From: Syntrophobacter fumaroxidans MPOB
GTDB lineage: Bacteria; Desulfobacterota; Syntrophobacteria; Syntrophobacterales; Syntrophobacteraceae
NCBI RefSeq assembly: GCF_000014965.1
Contig: NC_008554.1
Location: 4,576,001 to 4,640,000, forward strand
Direction: 5' to 3'
DNA length: 64,000 bases
Under the pieces are notes generated by a model. The model had not been told where the DNA came from and made no database searches. It was given only the letters and a program-made list of their open reading frames with translations. The first letter of the stretch is position 1. The number at the start of each line of letters is the position of its first letter. Below are positions 55,635 through 64,000 of the stretch, in pieces. Both the position numbers and the translations under genes were made by a program.

Positions 55635-56647
55635 GCGAGCTGATGACCACCACCTATTCCATGTGGCGGCTGTTCCGCAACTGCCGCATGGCCTGCAAGT
55701 GGCGCTATATCGACGAGCTGGTACCACTCGAGCGCGACCCCAATCTGGCCTTCGGCTCGGTCATTCACGACTGCCTGGAGTGCTGGCACGGCGAGCGGGA
55801 TCTGGCCAAGGTCCTCGACCACATCGACCGGACATATCCGAACCGGGCGCAGGACGATCATCAACAGGCCGACTGGCATCTCGCCCGAGCCATGATGAGC
55901 GCCTATGCGGAACACTACCCGGCCGAAGAATTCGAGGTCGTCGCGCTCGAAAAGACCTTCGAAGGTCCCATCGTCAACCCGGCGACAGGCGCGACCTCGC
56001 GCAGTTTCATTCTCGCCGGAAAGGTGGACGGCATCGTCCGTCAAGATGGTCAGCATTTCCTGCTGGAACACAAAACCGCTTCACAGATCGACGCCAGCTA
56101 CCTGGAGCGGCTGTGGACCGATTTCCAGATCATCCTCTACGCCTGGTACCTGGAGCAGACCCTCGGCATCACGGTCAGCGGCATCATCTACAACGTTCTG
56201 GTCAAGGCCAAGCTGCGCCAGGGCAAGGGTGAGACCGAGGCCGAATTCGAGGCCCGCCGGGCGGAGCTGCTCGCCAAGTCGAAAACCGGCAAGAGCAGCG
56301 CCAAGCGCAAGCTGCCGGAGGACGACGACACCTTCCAGCAGCGGCTCCAGGAGAAGTACCTCGAGCCGGGCATGTTCCATCGCGAGGTGCTCTACATCTC
56401 CCGAGACCAGTTCGAGGAACTGCGGGCGGAGCTGTGGGAACTCTCCAAGGCCATGCTCGACGCCCGTCGGCGCGACACCTTCTACCGCAACACCAGCTAC
56501 TGCTTCCAGTACGGAAGACCCTGCGCCTACTTCCAGCTCTGCCGCTCGGGCGGCAACCCCAACGTCATCGAAAACCATTTCCAACGGATCGCCCCGCACG
56601 AAGAGCTGCGGGACGGAGCCGGTGAAGACGCCGCTCCGGTGTTTTGA
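55631..56647 (+). CDS. PD-(D/E)XK nuclease with probable Fe-S cluster (RecB/Cas4-like)
   Basis: The 338-residue nuclease has the catalytic pattern LAGKVDGIV (Asp near 133) and FLLEHKTAS (Glu-x-Lys near 147). Cysteines at both ends, CRMACKWRY near 18 and CFQYGRPCAYFQLC near 300, fit the split Fe-S cluster of AddB/Cas4-type nucleases. An early His in FGSVIHDCLE is also typical. It would process DNA ends with the neighbouring ATPase and SSB-like protein. Start and stop are clear, and the upstream overlap is ATGA. Confidence 0.85.
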   Translation: MSELMTTTYSMWRLFRNCRMACKWRYIDELVPLERDPNLAFGSVIHDCLECWHGERDLAKVLDHIDRTYPNRAQDDHQQADWHLARAMMSAYAEHYPAEEFEVVALEKTFEGPIVNPATGATSRSFILAGKVDGIVRQDGQHFLLEHKTASQIDASYLERLWTDFQIILYAWYLEQTLGITVSGIIYNVLVKAKLRQGKGETEAEFEARRAELLAKSKTGKSSAKRKLPEDDDTFQQRLQEKYLEPGMFHREVLYISRDQFEELRAELWELSKAMLDARRRDTFYRNTSYCFQYGRPCAYFQLCRSGGNPNVIENHFQRIAPHEELRDGAGEDAAPVF

Positions 56648-56673
56648 AATCCCAACCATAAGGAGACGAAGCC

Positions 56674-57444
56674 ATGCTTCCCAAGACCAAAAGCAAACCC
56701 AAACACACGCTCTCGGACCTCACCGCCCTGGTGTACGGCCCGAGCAAGATCGGCAAGAGCACCTGGTGCTCCAAGGCCGATGACGCACTGTTCCTGGCGA
56801 CCGAGCCGGGCCTGAACGCCCTGGAGGTGTTCCAGACCCCGATCACCTGCTGGGACGACCTCTTGCAGGCCTGCGCCGAGATCGCCGAGGGCAAGCACGA
56901 ATTTAAGACCATCGTCGTCGACACGGTGGATAACGCCTACAAGATGTGCTCGGACTACGTCTGCAAGAAATTCAAGATCGAGCACGAGTCCGACCTGGGC
57001 TACGGCAAGGGCTACGCGCTGATCAACAACGAGTTCCAGCGCGTCATCAACAAGCTCGCCTTCCTGCCCTATGGGCTGATCCTGATCTCCCACTCCCAGG
57101 AGCGGGACATCGAGACCCGGACCGGCAAGCACACCCGCATCGTGCCGACGCTGCCGGAGAAGGCGCGGAAACTGGTCACCGGTCTGGTGGACCTGATCTT
57201 GTTCTGCGACCTGGACATGAAAACCGGCGAGGACGGCAAGCCGGTCTGGCAGCGCGTGATGCGCACCAAGCCCAGTCCCAACTACGACGCCGGTGACCGC
57301 ACCGGCCGGCTCCCCGAAGTCATCCCCCTCGATTTTCCGAGCTTCATGAAAGCGTTCAACAACACGGCAGCCGGAGCTGCGGCGAGTGCCGCCCGGCCGA
57401 AGCCGGAGCCGACCGCGAGTGCGGCGGCGAAACCCCAACAGTAA
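56674..57444 (+). CDS. Sak4-like RecA-fold ATPase
   Basis: The 256-residue ATPase has Walker A at residues 22-30 (GPSKIGKST) and a Walker B-like FKTIVVDTVDNAYKMC near 77. It has a Gln/His-containing strand LILISHSQERD near 138 and an Ala/Pro-rich tail. This matches the phage nucleotide-binding protein family that includes the Sak4 single-strand annealing proteins. It probably promotes strand annealing in element replication. A DUF669 SSB-like partner follows by 12 bases, the usual companion. Confidence 0.82.
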   Translation: MLPKTKSKPKHTLSDLTALVYGPSKIGKSTWCSKADDALFLATEPGLNALEVFQTPITCWDDLLQACAEIAEGKHEFKTIVVDTVDNAYKMCSDYVCKKFKIEHESDLGYGKGYALINNEFQRVINKLAFLPYGLILISHSQERDIETRTGKHTRIVPTLPEKARKLVTGLVDLILFCDLDMKTGEDGKPVWQRVMRTKPSPNYDAGDRTGRLPEVIPLDFPSFMKAFNNTAAGAAASAARPKPEPTASAAAKPQQ

Positions 57445-57456
57445 GGAGATCCGACC

Positions 57457-57930
57457 ATGGAACACTACGAAAACCAATCCAACAGCAACCTCGACCTGGC
57501 GCAGTTTGATGACGCCTTCGAAACAGCCGAAGTCGAGGAGCGTGAGTTCGAGGCCGTCCCCGACGGCAAGTACCAGGTCAACGTCGACCGGGTCGAACTG
57601 ACCCGCGCCCAGACTTCGGGCAATCCCATGCTCAAGTGGACCCTGCGCATTCTTGCGCCGACCCACAAGGGCCGTCTGCTCTGGCGCAACAACGTCATGG
57701 CCAGTAACGAGAACATCAAATGGCTCAAGCAGGACCTCTACACCTGCGGGCTGCAGCTTCAGAAGCTCTCCGACCTGCCGGGCCACCTCGAGCAGCTTCT
57801 CAACATCAAGCTGGAGGTGACCAAACGCACTCGCGGTGAAAACGAGAACATCTACTTCAACCGTCGCATTGTCATGGCCGACGATGCCGGGGCTCCCGGC
57901 GCGGCGATGGACGACATGATCCCGTTCTGA
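57457..57930 (+). CDS. DUF669 single-stranded DNA-binding-like protein
   Basis: The 157-residue protein fits the phage DUF669 family: DGKYQVNVDRVELTRAQTSGNPMLKWTLRILAPTHKGRLLWRNNVM forms the beta-barrel start, and an acidic tail ending DDMIPF resembles SSB C-terminal tips. It likely coats single-stranded DNA beside the Sak4-like ATPase. GGAG precedes the ATG. Its stop overlaps the next start. Confidence 0.82.
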   Translation: MEHYENQSNSNLDLAQFDDAFETAEVEEREFEAVPDGKYQVNVDRVELTRAQTSGNPMLKWTLRILAPTHKGRLLWRNNVMASNENIKWLKQDLYTCGLQLQKLSDLPGHLEQLLNIKLEVTKRTRGENENIYFNRRIVMADDAGAPGAAMDDMIPF

Positions 57931-58412
57931 TGATGGACCGGATCACCGTTGTCGTCGACACCCGCGAACAGGAGCCCTACAGCTTCGATACAGACAAGGT
58001 TTCGGCAGTTCGCAAAGCGCTGCCCGCCGGTGATTACTCACTGGTCGGCCTCGAGGAACGGGTGGCGGTGGAGCGTAAATCCCTGACGGATTTCGTCTCC
58101 ACCGTCATCCGGGGGCGAAAGCGGTTCCACCGCGAGCTGGAAAAGCTCTCTGCCTACGAATCCGCCTGCGTGGTTGTCGAGTGCAACTTTCGCGATCTGG
58201 TCGATGGCCGCTACCGCAGCGATGCCCACCCGCACGCGCTGATCGGAACGGTCGCCTCCATCGTCGTCGACTTCGGTGTCCCCGTCTACTTCTGCTCGGA
58301 CCGGCAGGCCGCCTGCCGTTTTGTCGAGGAGTACCTGACACGTTTTCACCGGAGGATCGCGAGATGTCAAAAAGAAATGAGAGTAACCCGGCGCGACTCC
58401 GGGGAAGAATAG
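57930..58412 (+). CDS. ERCC4-domain (XPF-type) nuclease
   Basis: The 160-residue single-domain nuclease has the XPF/Mus81 active-site pattern: VVVDTREQEPYSF near residue 7, LPAGDYSLVGL near 31, and VAVERKSLTDFVSTVIRGRKRFHRE near 45. It cuts branched DNA. It overlaps the DUF669 stop by one base; a second ATG at 57933 is equally possible as start. Its 3' end overlaps the helicase start by 49 bases. It has no partner HhH domain, as in phage versions. Confidence 0.87.
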   Translation: MMDRITVVVDTREQEPYSFDTDKVSAVRKALPAGDYSLVGLEERVAVERKSLTDFVSTVIRGRKRFHRELEKLSAYESACVVVECNFRDLVDGRYRSDAHPHALIGTVASIVVDFGVPVYFCSDRQAACRFVEEYLTRFHRRIARCQKEMRVTRRDSGEE

Positions 58413-60592
58413 AGCGCGTTTACTATGCCGGACCCAAGTTTTCCGCAGGCCGACTGCTCACCCCGACCGGTGAGGAGGTCCAGTTCGCGGGCAATTTGTT
58501 CGCCCGGGAAAATCAGCCTGTGGTCCTGCTCGGGTCGTGGGCCACCCATCCCAAATACGGCCGTCAGTTCAAGGTCGACGGGATGGAGCACGACCTCGAA
58601 CTCGATCCGGAGGGGCTGATCCACTATCTGGCCAACCATCCGGAGATCAAGGGCATTGGTCCGGGCAAGGCCAGATTGATCGTCGAGAGTTTCGGCGACG
58701 CCTTTGAAGAAACCCTTCTGAACGACCCCGAGCGCATCGCGCTCAAAGCTCGGCTGCCCTTGGATGCTGCCCGGCGGCTGCGTGACGAATGGTTGAAGAA
58801 CCGCAGCGTCAACGCCGTCATGGCCTGGTTGTCGGCATTCGGCCTGACCCATCATCAGGTCACCACTCTGGTCGAAAGACTCGGCGGCAACTGCCTCGAT
58901 ATCCTGAAGGAAGACCCGTACATCCTCATTCGGGAGATCCGGGGATTCGGCTTCAAGAAGGTCGACAAGATTGCCCGCAAGCTGGGCACCCCCAAGGACC
59001 ATACCCCTCGTATCCGGGCCGGGTTGAATTTCTGCGTCCGAGAAGCCCTGGACAATGGCCACTGCTGGATCGAATACGAGGATCTGGTGGACCAGGCCAA
59101 TCTGCTGCTGGTCATGGATGCCCTGGACAGCCGGGTCCGTATCGAAAGCGCCCTCGACGCGCTCATCGAAGAACAGGCGCTTGCCTGCGATTCCCACGGC
59201 GAACGTTTCGTGGTCGCTCTGCCGGAGATCGTCCGCATGGAGCAGGAGCTGGCCTCGTTGTTCGGACAGGCCGAAACACCCAACCCGCATTTCCAGTCCG
59301 TCAAGAAACTCGATGCCCTGATTCGGCGCTGCGCATCAACGCTGAACGAGAAGCAGCTCGAAGCGGTGCGCTCGGCCCTCCAGCACAGCATCAGCCTGAT
59401 CTCGGGTGGAGCCGGTTCGGGCAAGAGTTACACCATTTCGGTCATCAACACCATCTGCGAGGAGAGCGATCTGGAGGTCGTGCTCGCCGCGCCGACCGGC
59501 AAGGCGGCCAAGCGCCTGGAGGAAGTCAGCGGTCGCAGCGGCACCACCATCCACCGTCTGCTCGGCTATGACGGCAAGGGTTTCTCGCGCAGCATGGAGA
59601 ACCCCATCGATGCCGATGTCCTGGTGGTCGACGAGTTTTCGATGGTCGATGTGCCGTTGGCCTGGCACCTGTTCGAGGCGGTCGATCTGTCGCGGACCAC
59701 GGTGCTGCTGGTCGGGGACCACAACCAGCTTCCGCCGGTGGGACCAGGGAACATCCTGCGCGATCTGATCCAGACACGCGCCATCCCCACGGTCATCCTC
59801 GACAAGGTCGTGCGTCAGGCTGGCGTCCTCAAGGAGAACTGCACCGCCGTTCTCAAGGGCGAGGTGCGCAAGACCAGCGAGGCGTCGGTGGCCGGATGCC
59901 GGGATTGGTATCTGGTGGATCAGTTCACCGACCCGATGGCGGCACGCTCGTTCCTGCTGGAGTTGTTTCAGGAGCGGCTCGATGCCCTGGGTTTCGACAT
60001 CATCAAGGACGTGCAGGTGCTGACGCCGACCCACAAGGGGCCACTCGGCACCAAGGAATTGAATGAGGAACTGCAGCGGCTCATCCAGCGCAAGCTCTGG
60101 AACACCGAGGTGCCGCCGGTCGCCTTGGGCCGCCGCGCCCCGTTTCTCAAGCACGACAAGGTCATCCAGACCCGGAACAATTACGACCTGAACGTGATGA
60201 ACGGTGCCATCGGCTATGTGGTCGATGTTCTCGCGAACGGCACTCTGGTCATCGACTTCGACGGCATGCCGGTGGAACTGGAGAAAGGGTCGCCCGACCT
60301 GCAGGATCTACAGCTCGCCTATGCGCTCACCATCCACAAAACTCAGGGTTCCGAGTTCCCCTGCGCTGTGGTGGTGGTTCACAAGGCGCATTCCTTCATG
60401 CACCACCGCAATCTGCTCTACACCGGGGTGACCCGCGCCCGGCGCACCGCCATTGTTCTGGGTGATCACTGGGGCATCCAGAACTGCGCCAAGCGATGCC
60501 AGGTGGATGACCGCCGGACCTTTCTGCCCCTGTTTCTGGACGCCGCCCAGCACGAGGAAGCCGATTTCGCCCGTATCGCGGAGGCCGAATGA
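58364..60592 (+). CDS. RecD2-like (YrrC) SF1 helicase
   Basis: The 742-residue helicase has N-terminal OB/HhH parts (HYLANHPEIKGIGPGKARLIVESFG near 90, then REIRGFGFKKVDKIARKLG near 190). Walker A GGAGSGKSYT is near 348, LAAPTGKAAKRLEEVSGR near 375, Walker B VLVVDEFSMVD near 417, VGDHNQLPPVGPG near 445 and the late YALTIHKTQGSEFP and TGVTRARR motifs. It is a 5'-3' helicase of the RecD2 group. The ATG at 58364 follows GGAGG; longer frames lie in the ERCC4 gene. Its stop overlaps the primase start as ATGA. Confidence 0.9.
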   Translation: MSKRNESNPARLRGRIERVYYAGPKFSAGRLLTPTGEEVQFAGNLFARENQPVVLLGSWATHPKYGRQFKVDGMEHDLELDPEGLIHYLANHPEIKGIGPGKARLIVESFGDAFEETLLNDPERIALKARLPLDAARRLRDEWLKNRSVNAVMAWLSAFGLTHHQVTTLVERLGGNCLDILKEDPYILIREIRGFGFKKVDKIARKLGTPKDHTPRIRAGLNFCVREALDNGHCWIEYEDLVDQANLLLVMDALDSRVRIESALDALIEEQALACDSHGERFVVALPEIVRMEQELASLFGQAETPNPHFQSVKKLDALIRRCASTLNEKQLEAVRSALQHSISLISGGAGSGKSYTISVINTICEESDLEVVLAAPTGKAAKRLEEVSGRSGTTIHRLLGYDGKGFSRSMENPIDADVLVVDEFSMVDVPLAWHLFEAVDLSRTTVLLVGDHNQLPPVGPGNILRDLIQTRAIPTVILDKVVRQAGVLKENCTAVLKGEVRKTSEASVAGCRDWYLVDQFTDPMAARSFLLELFQERLDALGFDIIKDVQVLTPTHKGPLGTKELNEELQRLIQRKLWNTEVPPVALGRRAPFLKHDKVIQTRNNYDLNVMNGAIGYVVDVLANGTLVIDFDGMPVELEKGSPDLQDLQLAYALTIHKTQGSEFPCAVVVVHKAHSFMHHRNLLYTGVTRARRTAIVLGDHWGIQNCAKRCQVDDRRTFLPLFLDAAQHEEADFARIAEAE

Positions 60593-63500
60593 GCATGGGC
60601 GGAACGGATAACGTCAGGGAGTATTACCGGCTCGTCACCGAGATGGACATCGGTGACGTGGCCCGGGAACTCCTGCCGGGACGGATCACCCAGGAGACCG
60701 GCCAGCGCTTGATGTGCGACTGCCCCAACCATCAGAGCCAGTCGCGCCTGTCGCTGCACGTGATGCTCGACAAGCAGGGCTGGTACTGCTTCGGCTGCGG
60801 GGTTGGCGGCGATGTGCTGCAGCTCGTGGAGTTCATTCAGACGGGCTCGGTCACCGCCGGGCAATCGGGTCCGATGCCGGACAGCCACCGCCAGGCCCGG
60901 GACTATCTCGCCAAAAAGGCGGGCTTGCCGCCACTGTCGCGCTATGGCCTGAGCCAGGAGCGTCTGGCTCAGACGGAGGCGGACCGCGCCTTCGAGCTGC
61001 GGGTCAAGGACGCGCTGACGGCGCTGGCCAGGCTTTACCACGCCAGACTCAAGGAGTCGCCGGAGGTCCTCGACTGGCTGAAATCAAAATATGCCCTGAG
61101 CGAGAAAACCATCGACGATCTCCTGATCGGCTATGCGGACAACGCGTCCGGCGCGGTCGCCCAACTGACCGGAGGTGAAGACGGCTTCTCCAAGCGAGAG
61201 CTCGCCGCCACCGGCGCTTTCAGGCCCACCAGCCAGGACGGGCTGACGCCATTTTTCGAGCGCCGCATCGTCTTTCCTTACTGGAGCCGTGGCCGGGTGG
61301 TGTTCATGATCGGCCGCAAGACGCCGTGGACCCCGGACGTGGGCTGGGAGCAAGGGAAATACAAGAAGCTGCCGGTTCACGACGAGCACCAGCGGCCCTA
61401 CGTCGCCGACTTCATCAACAACGCGCTGCTGTTCAACGAGGACTGTCTGCTGGCAAGGCCCGGCAAGGTCATCATCACCGAGGGGGTGACCGATTGCCTG
61501 GCGCTGATGCAACTGGGACTGCCCACCGTGTCGCCGGTCACCGTCCGCATCCGGGCCGCCGATTGGGAGCGCCTGATCCCCAAGCTGCGCGGCGTCGAAA
61601 CCGTCTACATCTGCCAGGACAACGAACTTTCCCAGGCCGGTCTCAAGGGGGCGCTGCAAACCGCCCGCACCCTGGCCGAACACAAGATCGACACCCGTCT
61701 GGTAACGCTGCCTCTGTCGGAGACACAAATCTCGGCCCGGCAGGAGCTGACCGAACGCTTCGGCCTGACGGCGAGCGTGGGGCCGAAGGAGCTGGCCAAG
61801 CTGCTGGCGGGACGGCCCGCCGAAGAGATTCAGGCGGCCGAGGCGCTTCTCGCCACCGCCAAGATCGACGTCAACGATTACATTGCCGCCGGGCATACCC
61901 GGGAGGATTTCGAACGTCTGCTCGCCGAAGCCAGCACGCCCATCGAGTTCGGCGTGCGCTCGCTACCCGAGGGCGCTGAAGAGGAGGAACGCAACCGCCT
62001 GCTCGAACCGATCCTTGGAGAGATTTCCGAGCAGTCGCCGCTGGAACAGGCCCGTCTGCTGAAGCTGGTGCAGGAGCGCATCGGCGGTGGTGTTTCCATG
62101 GCCACCCTGAAGGAACAGATCCGCGCCATCCAGAAGGACCGCAAGGTAGAGTTCCGCAACGAAAAGAAGAAGGCCAAGCGGATGTCCGGCGCGATGCCCG
62201 GATCATGCCGCGCCCGGGTCGACGAGGTGCTGATCGACACGGAGCTGGAGAACGGAGCTCCTGATTACACCCTGGCCGCCGAGGCCGCCTACGACTGGTT
62301 CAACGCCAACGGTGCCCAGTTCTTTCACACCCTGCAGGGCGAGCCGTTCATGTATTTCGATAACGCCATCTATTGGATGGATTCGCCGGACCGGGGCCGC
62401 AAGCGCCACTACGCGGCCATGCTCTACAAGCACACGGGCATGGTGCCGACCACGGGCGGCGGACGGACATTTTTCGAGGTGCTGCCCAGTCTGGCCATGA
62501 TCCGTGGCCAGGTGCGCGACCATTTCTCCTGGCTGCACACCGATGTGGCCTCCTACACCGTCTATTTCAATCTGAACAATCCGGAGCACGAGATCGCCAA
62601 GATCACCCCGGACGAGATTCAGATCATGAAAAACGGCGGCAACGAGGATGGCATCATCCTGGACGGCTCGCGGAAGATGAAGCCGCTGAAATTCCTGCCC
62701 GACGCCGACCTCGAAGAGGCGGACCGGCTCCTGGTCGATCTGCTGGTGGGCAACATGACCTGTCCGCAGGGGGATCGCTTTCTCATCCTTTCCTGGCTCT
62801 CCTGCTTCCTGCTGATCGATTTCGCCGGGACGCGGCCCATGACCCGCTTCGAGGGCTCGGCCGGATCGGGCAAGACTACCGCCAGCAAGATCACGTCGAC
62901 GCTGCTTTACGGCGAGCCCCAGCACAAGAAGGCCACCGACGCGGCGAACTACACCGATGGCTCGCAGAACCCGCTCATCGTCCTCGACAACATCGAGGTC
63001 AAGCAGATGACCGAGGACCTGACCACCTTCATGCTGACCAGCATCACCGGCATCGCCAAGGAGAAACGCAAGAGCGGCACCGACAGCGAGACCATCACGG
63101 AGCGGACCAAATGCCTGCTGAACACCACCGGCATCGAGCCGCTGTGCGGGGAGCTTTCGGAGATCCTGTCGAGGTCCTTCGTCATCAACTTCGACCTCGC
63201 CAACCAGGCCAGCGACTGTTTTCTGGAATCGGAGGTCATCTCCGCCATCCAGCAGAACCGGGATCTGATCATCTCGGCCATCATGAAGCGGACCAGCCAT
63301 GTGCTGGCGATGATCCGGGACGGAGCCCAGAAGCAGGTCATGCGCCTGCTGCACCGAACCATGCCGACCCATGGCAAACGCCGGTGCAACGACTATCTGA
63401 GCCTGATGTACCTGATGATGCTGGCCGGGTCCGAGGAACACGAGGTGACCACCGGACTCGAGGAGCTGAGCCCACTGTTCATCGAGCAGATCCATTCCAT

Positions 63501-63900
63501 CAACGACACCAGCCAGGAGATGGCGCGGGAGTCGAACCCCATCGCAACGGCGCTGGCGTCACTATTTCACGCTTATCGGAACGCGGTGGAGCTGGACGAG
63601 AAGGCCCGCTACGGCGAGGACGACCGGGCAAACCACGTCGTCGGGTTCATCGAACGCTACCAGGTGAGGTTCGAGAACGAGAACACCATGGAACCGGTAT
63701 CGGCGGGACGGCTGCTCGCGGCGCTGCGTAGGGTCGGCCGGGAATTCAACCTCGAGTTCGAATACAAAAAACCCGCCCAGCTCGGTCGGCGCATCAGCAA
63801 CGACCTGGACGTCATCCGGGACGCCGGGTTCGACATCGACCGGCAGCGCAACGCCCACACCAAGAACTTCGAGTACCGCATCGGTTGCAGAGGTGTTTAA
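60589..63900 (+). CDS. Primase-helicase fusion (CHC2 zinc, Toprim, P-loop ATPase)
   Basis: The 1103-residue protein has a CHC2-type zinc finger (CPNH at 45-48, CFGCG near 65) and a Toprim domain (GKVIITEGVTDCLALMQLG near 292, and QDNE near 344). A central coiled region (about 450-545) leads to a C-terminal P-loop ATPase with Walker A EGSAGSGKTTASK near 755 and a Walker B-like PLIVLDNIE near 799. It should make primers and unwind or load at the element's origin. All four domains occur in one frame, longer than a plain primase. It ends the rightward unit; a new promoter follows. Confidence 0.85.
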   Translation: MSMGGTDNVREYYRLVTEMDIGDVARELLPGRITQETGQRLMCDCPNHQSQSRLSLHVMLDKQGWYCFGCGVGGDVLQLVEFIQTGSVTAGQSGPMPDSHRQARDYLAKKAGLPPLSRYGLSQERLAQTEADRAFELRVKDALTALARLYHARLKESPEVLDWLKSKYALSEKTIDDLLIGYADNASGAVAQLTGGEDGFSKRELAATGAFRPTSQDGLTPFFERRIVFPYWSRGRVVFMIGRKTPWTPDVGWEQGKYKKLPVHDEHQRPYVADFINNALLFNEDCLLARPGKVIITEGVTDCLALMQLGLPTVSPVTVRIRAADWERLIPKLRGVETVYICQDNELSQAGLKGALQTARTLAEHKIDTRLVTLPLSETQISARQELTERFGLTASVGPKELAKLLAGRPAEEIQAAEALLATAKIDVNDYIAAGHTREDFERLLAEASTPIEFGVRSLPEGAEEEERNRLLEPILGEISEQSPLEQARLLKLVQERIGGGVSMATLKEQIRAIQKDRKVEFRNEKKKAKRMSGAMPGSCRARVDEVLIDTELENGAPDYTLAAEAAYDWFNANGAQFFHTLQGEPFMYFDNAIYWMDSPDRGRKRHYAAMLYKHTGMVPTTGGGRTFFEVLPSLAMIRGQVRDHFSWLHTDVASYTVYFNLNNPEHEIAKITPDEIQIMKNGGNEDGIILDGSRKMKPLKFLPDADLEEADRLLVDLLVGNMTCPQGDRFLILSWLSCFLLIDFAGTRPMTRFEGSAGSGKTTASKITSTLLYGEPQHKKATDAANYTDGSQNPLIVLDNIEVKQMTEDLTTFMLTSITGIAKEKRKSGTDSETITERTKCLLNTTGIEPLCGELSEILSRSFVINFDLANQASDCFLESEVISAIQQNRDLIISAIMKRTSHVLAMIRDGAQKQVMRLLHRTMPTHGKRRCNDYLSLMYLMMLAGSEEHEVTTGLEELSPLFIEQIHSINDTSQEMARESNPIATALASLFHAYRNAVELDEKARYGEDDRANHVVGFIERYQVRFENENTMEPVSAGRLLAALRRVGREFNLEFEYKKPAQLGRRISNDLDVIRDAGFDIDRQRNAHTKNFEYRIGCRGV

Positions 63901-63922
63901 CGAGACATTTTCTCTTTTAGAT

Positions 63923-63958
63923 TGACTTTCAGGCCGCCAATGCCTATATTAAAGGCAT
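63923..63958 (+). promoter_or_regulatory. Promoter with inverted repeat for the gene at the window edge
   Basis: TTGACT (63923-63928) and TATATT (63945-63950) are 16 bases apart. ATGCCT (63940-63945) and AGGCAT (63953-63958) form an inverted repeat across the -10 box, a likely operator. Confidence 0.6.
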
Positions 63959-63993
63959 GATAAAGCGAATATTTCACTTTAGGAGGCGGTAAG

Positions 63994-64000
63994 ATGATAG
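63994..64000 (+). CDS. Start of a gene cut by the window end
   Basis: ATG at 63994 follows AGGAGGCGGTAAG, a near-perfect Shine-Dalgarno, and a promoter 45 bases earlier. Only two codons are visible, so no product can be named. Confidence 0.55.

Noticed and set aside
58367-60154. Long leftward frames opposite the RecD2-like helicase
   Set aside because: They are shadows of a well-supported gene with all helicase motifs on the + strand.

Overview
The window reads as chromosome of a GC-rich, Gram-negative, Desulfobacterota-type bacterium; the gene set resembles Syntrophobacter or a relative, but that is a recollection of gene style and not a search result. The Gram-negative envelope is shown by bamA, skp, a full early lipid A block (lpxD-fabZ-lpxA-lpxI-lpxB-waaA) and an AsmA-type protein. 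The sigma-54 response regulator and the fused LpxI gene fit deltaproteobacterial lineages.

Layout. (1) 271-10403, + strand: outer-membrane biogenesis and lipid A/Kdo operon. (2) 10543-11574: U32 peptidase-family gene on the - strand. (3) About 11640-29420: a lower-GC accessory island. It holds an IstB remnant, an IS1634-type transposase, two nearly identical IS1380-family elements with clear target duplications, an IS630 element, and a DISARM-type anti-phage cluster transcribed leftward (GNAT-ABC fusion, drmE-like, drmA, drmB, drmC). The second IS1380 copy sits inside drmB and separates its last ~60 codons. No methyltransferase gene remains. (4) 29404-46183: core genes. These are a LysM-amidase lipoprotein whose end abuts IS630, a sigma-54 response regulator, an aroF-tyrA pair preceded by a tyrosine-rich leader peptide and attenuator, a DtxR-type regulator, a SEC-C protein, a bifunctional-nuclease-domain protein, an RdgC-like protein with a membrane partner, a Zn/Cd-type P-ATPase and a very large AsmA-type protein. 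(5) 46454-47347: a degenerate ~60-bp periodic GC-rich repeat, then tmRNA (ssrA). (6) 47711 to the end: a second mobile element abutting ssrA. Its leftward module is a small protein, DUF2924 protein, large serine recombinase and ParB-like protein. Its rightward module is a LexA-like repressor with a palindromic operator in its promoter, two unknown genes, a sigma-like factor, and a phage-type DNA replication/recombination set (PD-(D/E)XK nuclease, Sak4-like ATPase, DUF669 protein, ERCC4 nuclease, RecD2-like helicase, primase-helicase).

How they work together. Block 1 makes lipid A precursors and folds outer-membrane proteins. The aroF-tyrA unit should be controlled by tyrosine supply through leader translation, in addition to probable allosteric inhibition of the type I-beta DAHP synthase. 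The DISARM island looks like a defence locus decaying under IS attack, but its promoter-proximal gene, a GNAT domain fused to an ABC ATPase, is intact and is the best candidate for an undescribed component. The ssrA-linked island looks like an integrative or prophage-like element under SOS-type control.
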